This document shows positions 6,325 through 6,423 of a stretch of DNA of 6,423 nt, in pieces. The notes under the pieces were generated by a model. The model was not told the origin of the DNA. It made no database searches and worked only from the letters and a program-made list of their open reading frames with translations. The stretch lies in assembly GCA_030618675.1 (NCBI GenBank), contig JAUXCV010000093.1:1-6423 (forward strand), given 5' to 3'. The stretch's first letter is position 1, and each line of letters starts with the position of its first letter. Origin of the DNA: Acidimicrobiia bacterium (GTDB lineage Bacteria > Actinomycetota > Acidimicrobiia > Spongiisociales > UBA5794). A program made the translations under genes and the position numbers.

Positions 6325-6423
6325 TCAATGCACCGTGTAATGCCGAACGGTGGTCTCCCGGTCGACGAGGTACCTGTCGTCCTCGGGGTAGAACACGGCC
6401 TTGTCGATGCCTTCTCCCGCAAA
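6325..6423 (-). CDS. C-terminal end of an unidentified convergent gene (partial)
   Basis: Reading the - strand from the right edge gives 32 codons and a TGA stop at 6327-6325. The peptide begins FAGEGIDKAVFYPEDDRYLV and ends ETTVRHYTVH. Nearly all third codon positions are G or C, as in the neighbouring genes, and the composition (mixed acidic, aromatic and hydrophobic residues) looks like real protein rather than shadow. The gene would start beyond the window. I do not recognise the family from so short a tail. It converges on the sugar operon and so need not share its function. A longer overlapping - strand frame (6422-6195) is rich in Arg, Ser, Thr and Pro and looks like a shadow. Confidence 0.5.
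   Translation of the reverse strand, partial: FAGEGIDKAVFYPEDDRYLVDRETTVRHYTVH

Noticed and set aside
6331..6352. Inverted repeat CACCGT ... ACGGTG as a terminator
   Set aside because: Only six pairs with a ten-base loop, no T-run on either strand, and it lies inside the probable coding tail on the - strand.
6195..6422. - strand open frame of 75 codons at the right edge
   Set aside because: Composition is Arg/Ser/Thr/Pro/Cys-rich, it overlaps the permease 3' end, and a neighbouring - strand frame (6423-6325) has much better coding character.

Overview
The window holds one head-to-tail operon fragment on the + strand for taking up and breaking down an N-acetylhexosamine (GlcNAc-type) sugar. 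The coding DNA is GC-rich, with G/C-ending codons preferred. The binding-protein lipoprotein has the '...AAAC-SSS' plus Asp/Gly/Ser-rich linker seen in many actinobacteria, and no transport ATPase is present, as is common for actinobacterial CUT1 importers. I read it as a high-GC Gram-positive, perhaps an Acidimicrobiia-like actinobacterium. That placement is inference; the window has no rRNA or phylogenetic marker.

Layout. Positions 3-743 hold the 3' part of a BadF/BadG-type amino-sugar kinase (GlcNAc kinase-like), cut by the left edge. Positions 740-1498 encode a SIS-domain phosphosugar-binding protein of the UPF0309/COG4821 type. Positions 1495-3132 encode a GH84 beta-N-acetylglucosaminidase (O-GlcNAcase/'hyaluronidase' family) with the active-site residues in place but no signal peptide. 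Positions 3147-4472 encode the lipoprotein sugar-binding component of a CUT1 ABC importer, and 4512-5396 and 5393-6217 encode its two permeases. After a gene-free gap of 107 bases, the last 99 bases look like the C-terminal end of a convergent - strand gene (6325-6423, unidentified).

How it fits together. The lipoprotein would capture a GlcNAc-containing sugar outside the cell, and the two permeases, with an ATPase encoded elsewhere, would import it intact. The cytosolic GH84 enzyme would then release GlcNAc, the kinase would phosphorylate it, and the SIS protein would act on the phosphosugar. No NagA deacetylase or NagB deaminase is visible, so the SIS protein is a candidate for a missing step. 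Three junctions are 4-base ATGA overlaps (kinase/SIS, SIS/GH84, permease/permease). The binding-protein gene has short spacers on both sides (14 and 39 bases) and its own ribosome-binding site.

I see no phage, transposon, CRISPR or RNA gene. The most interesting point is the combination of an intracellular GH84 enzyme, a BadF kinase and an uncharacterised SIS protein with a dedicated importer, which looks like a self-contained beta-GlcNAc-conjugate scavenging cassette.
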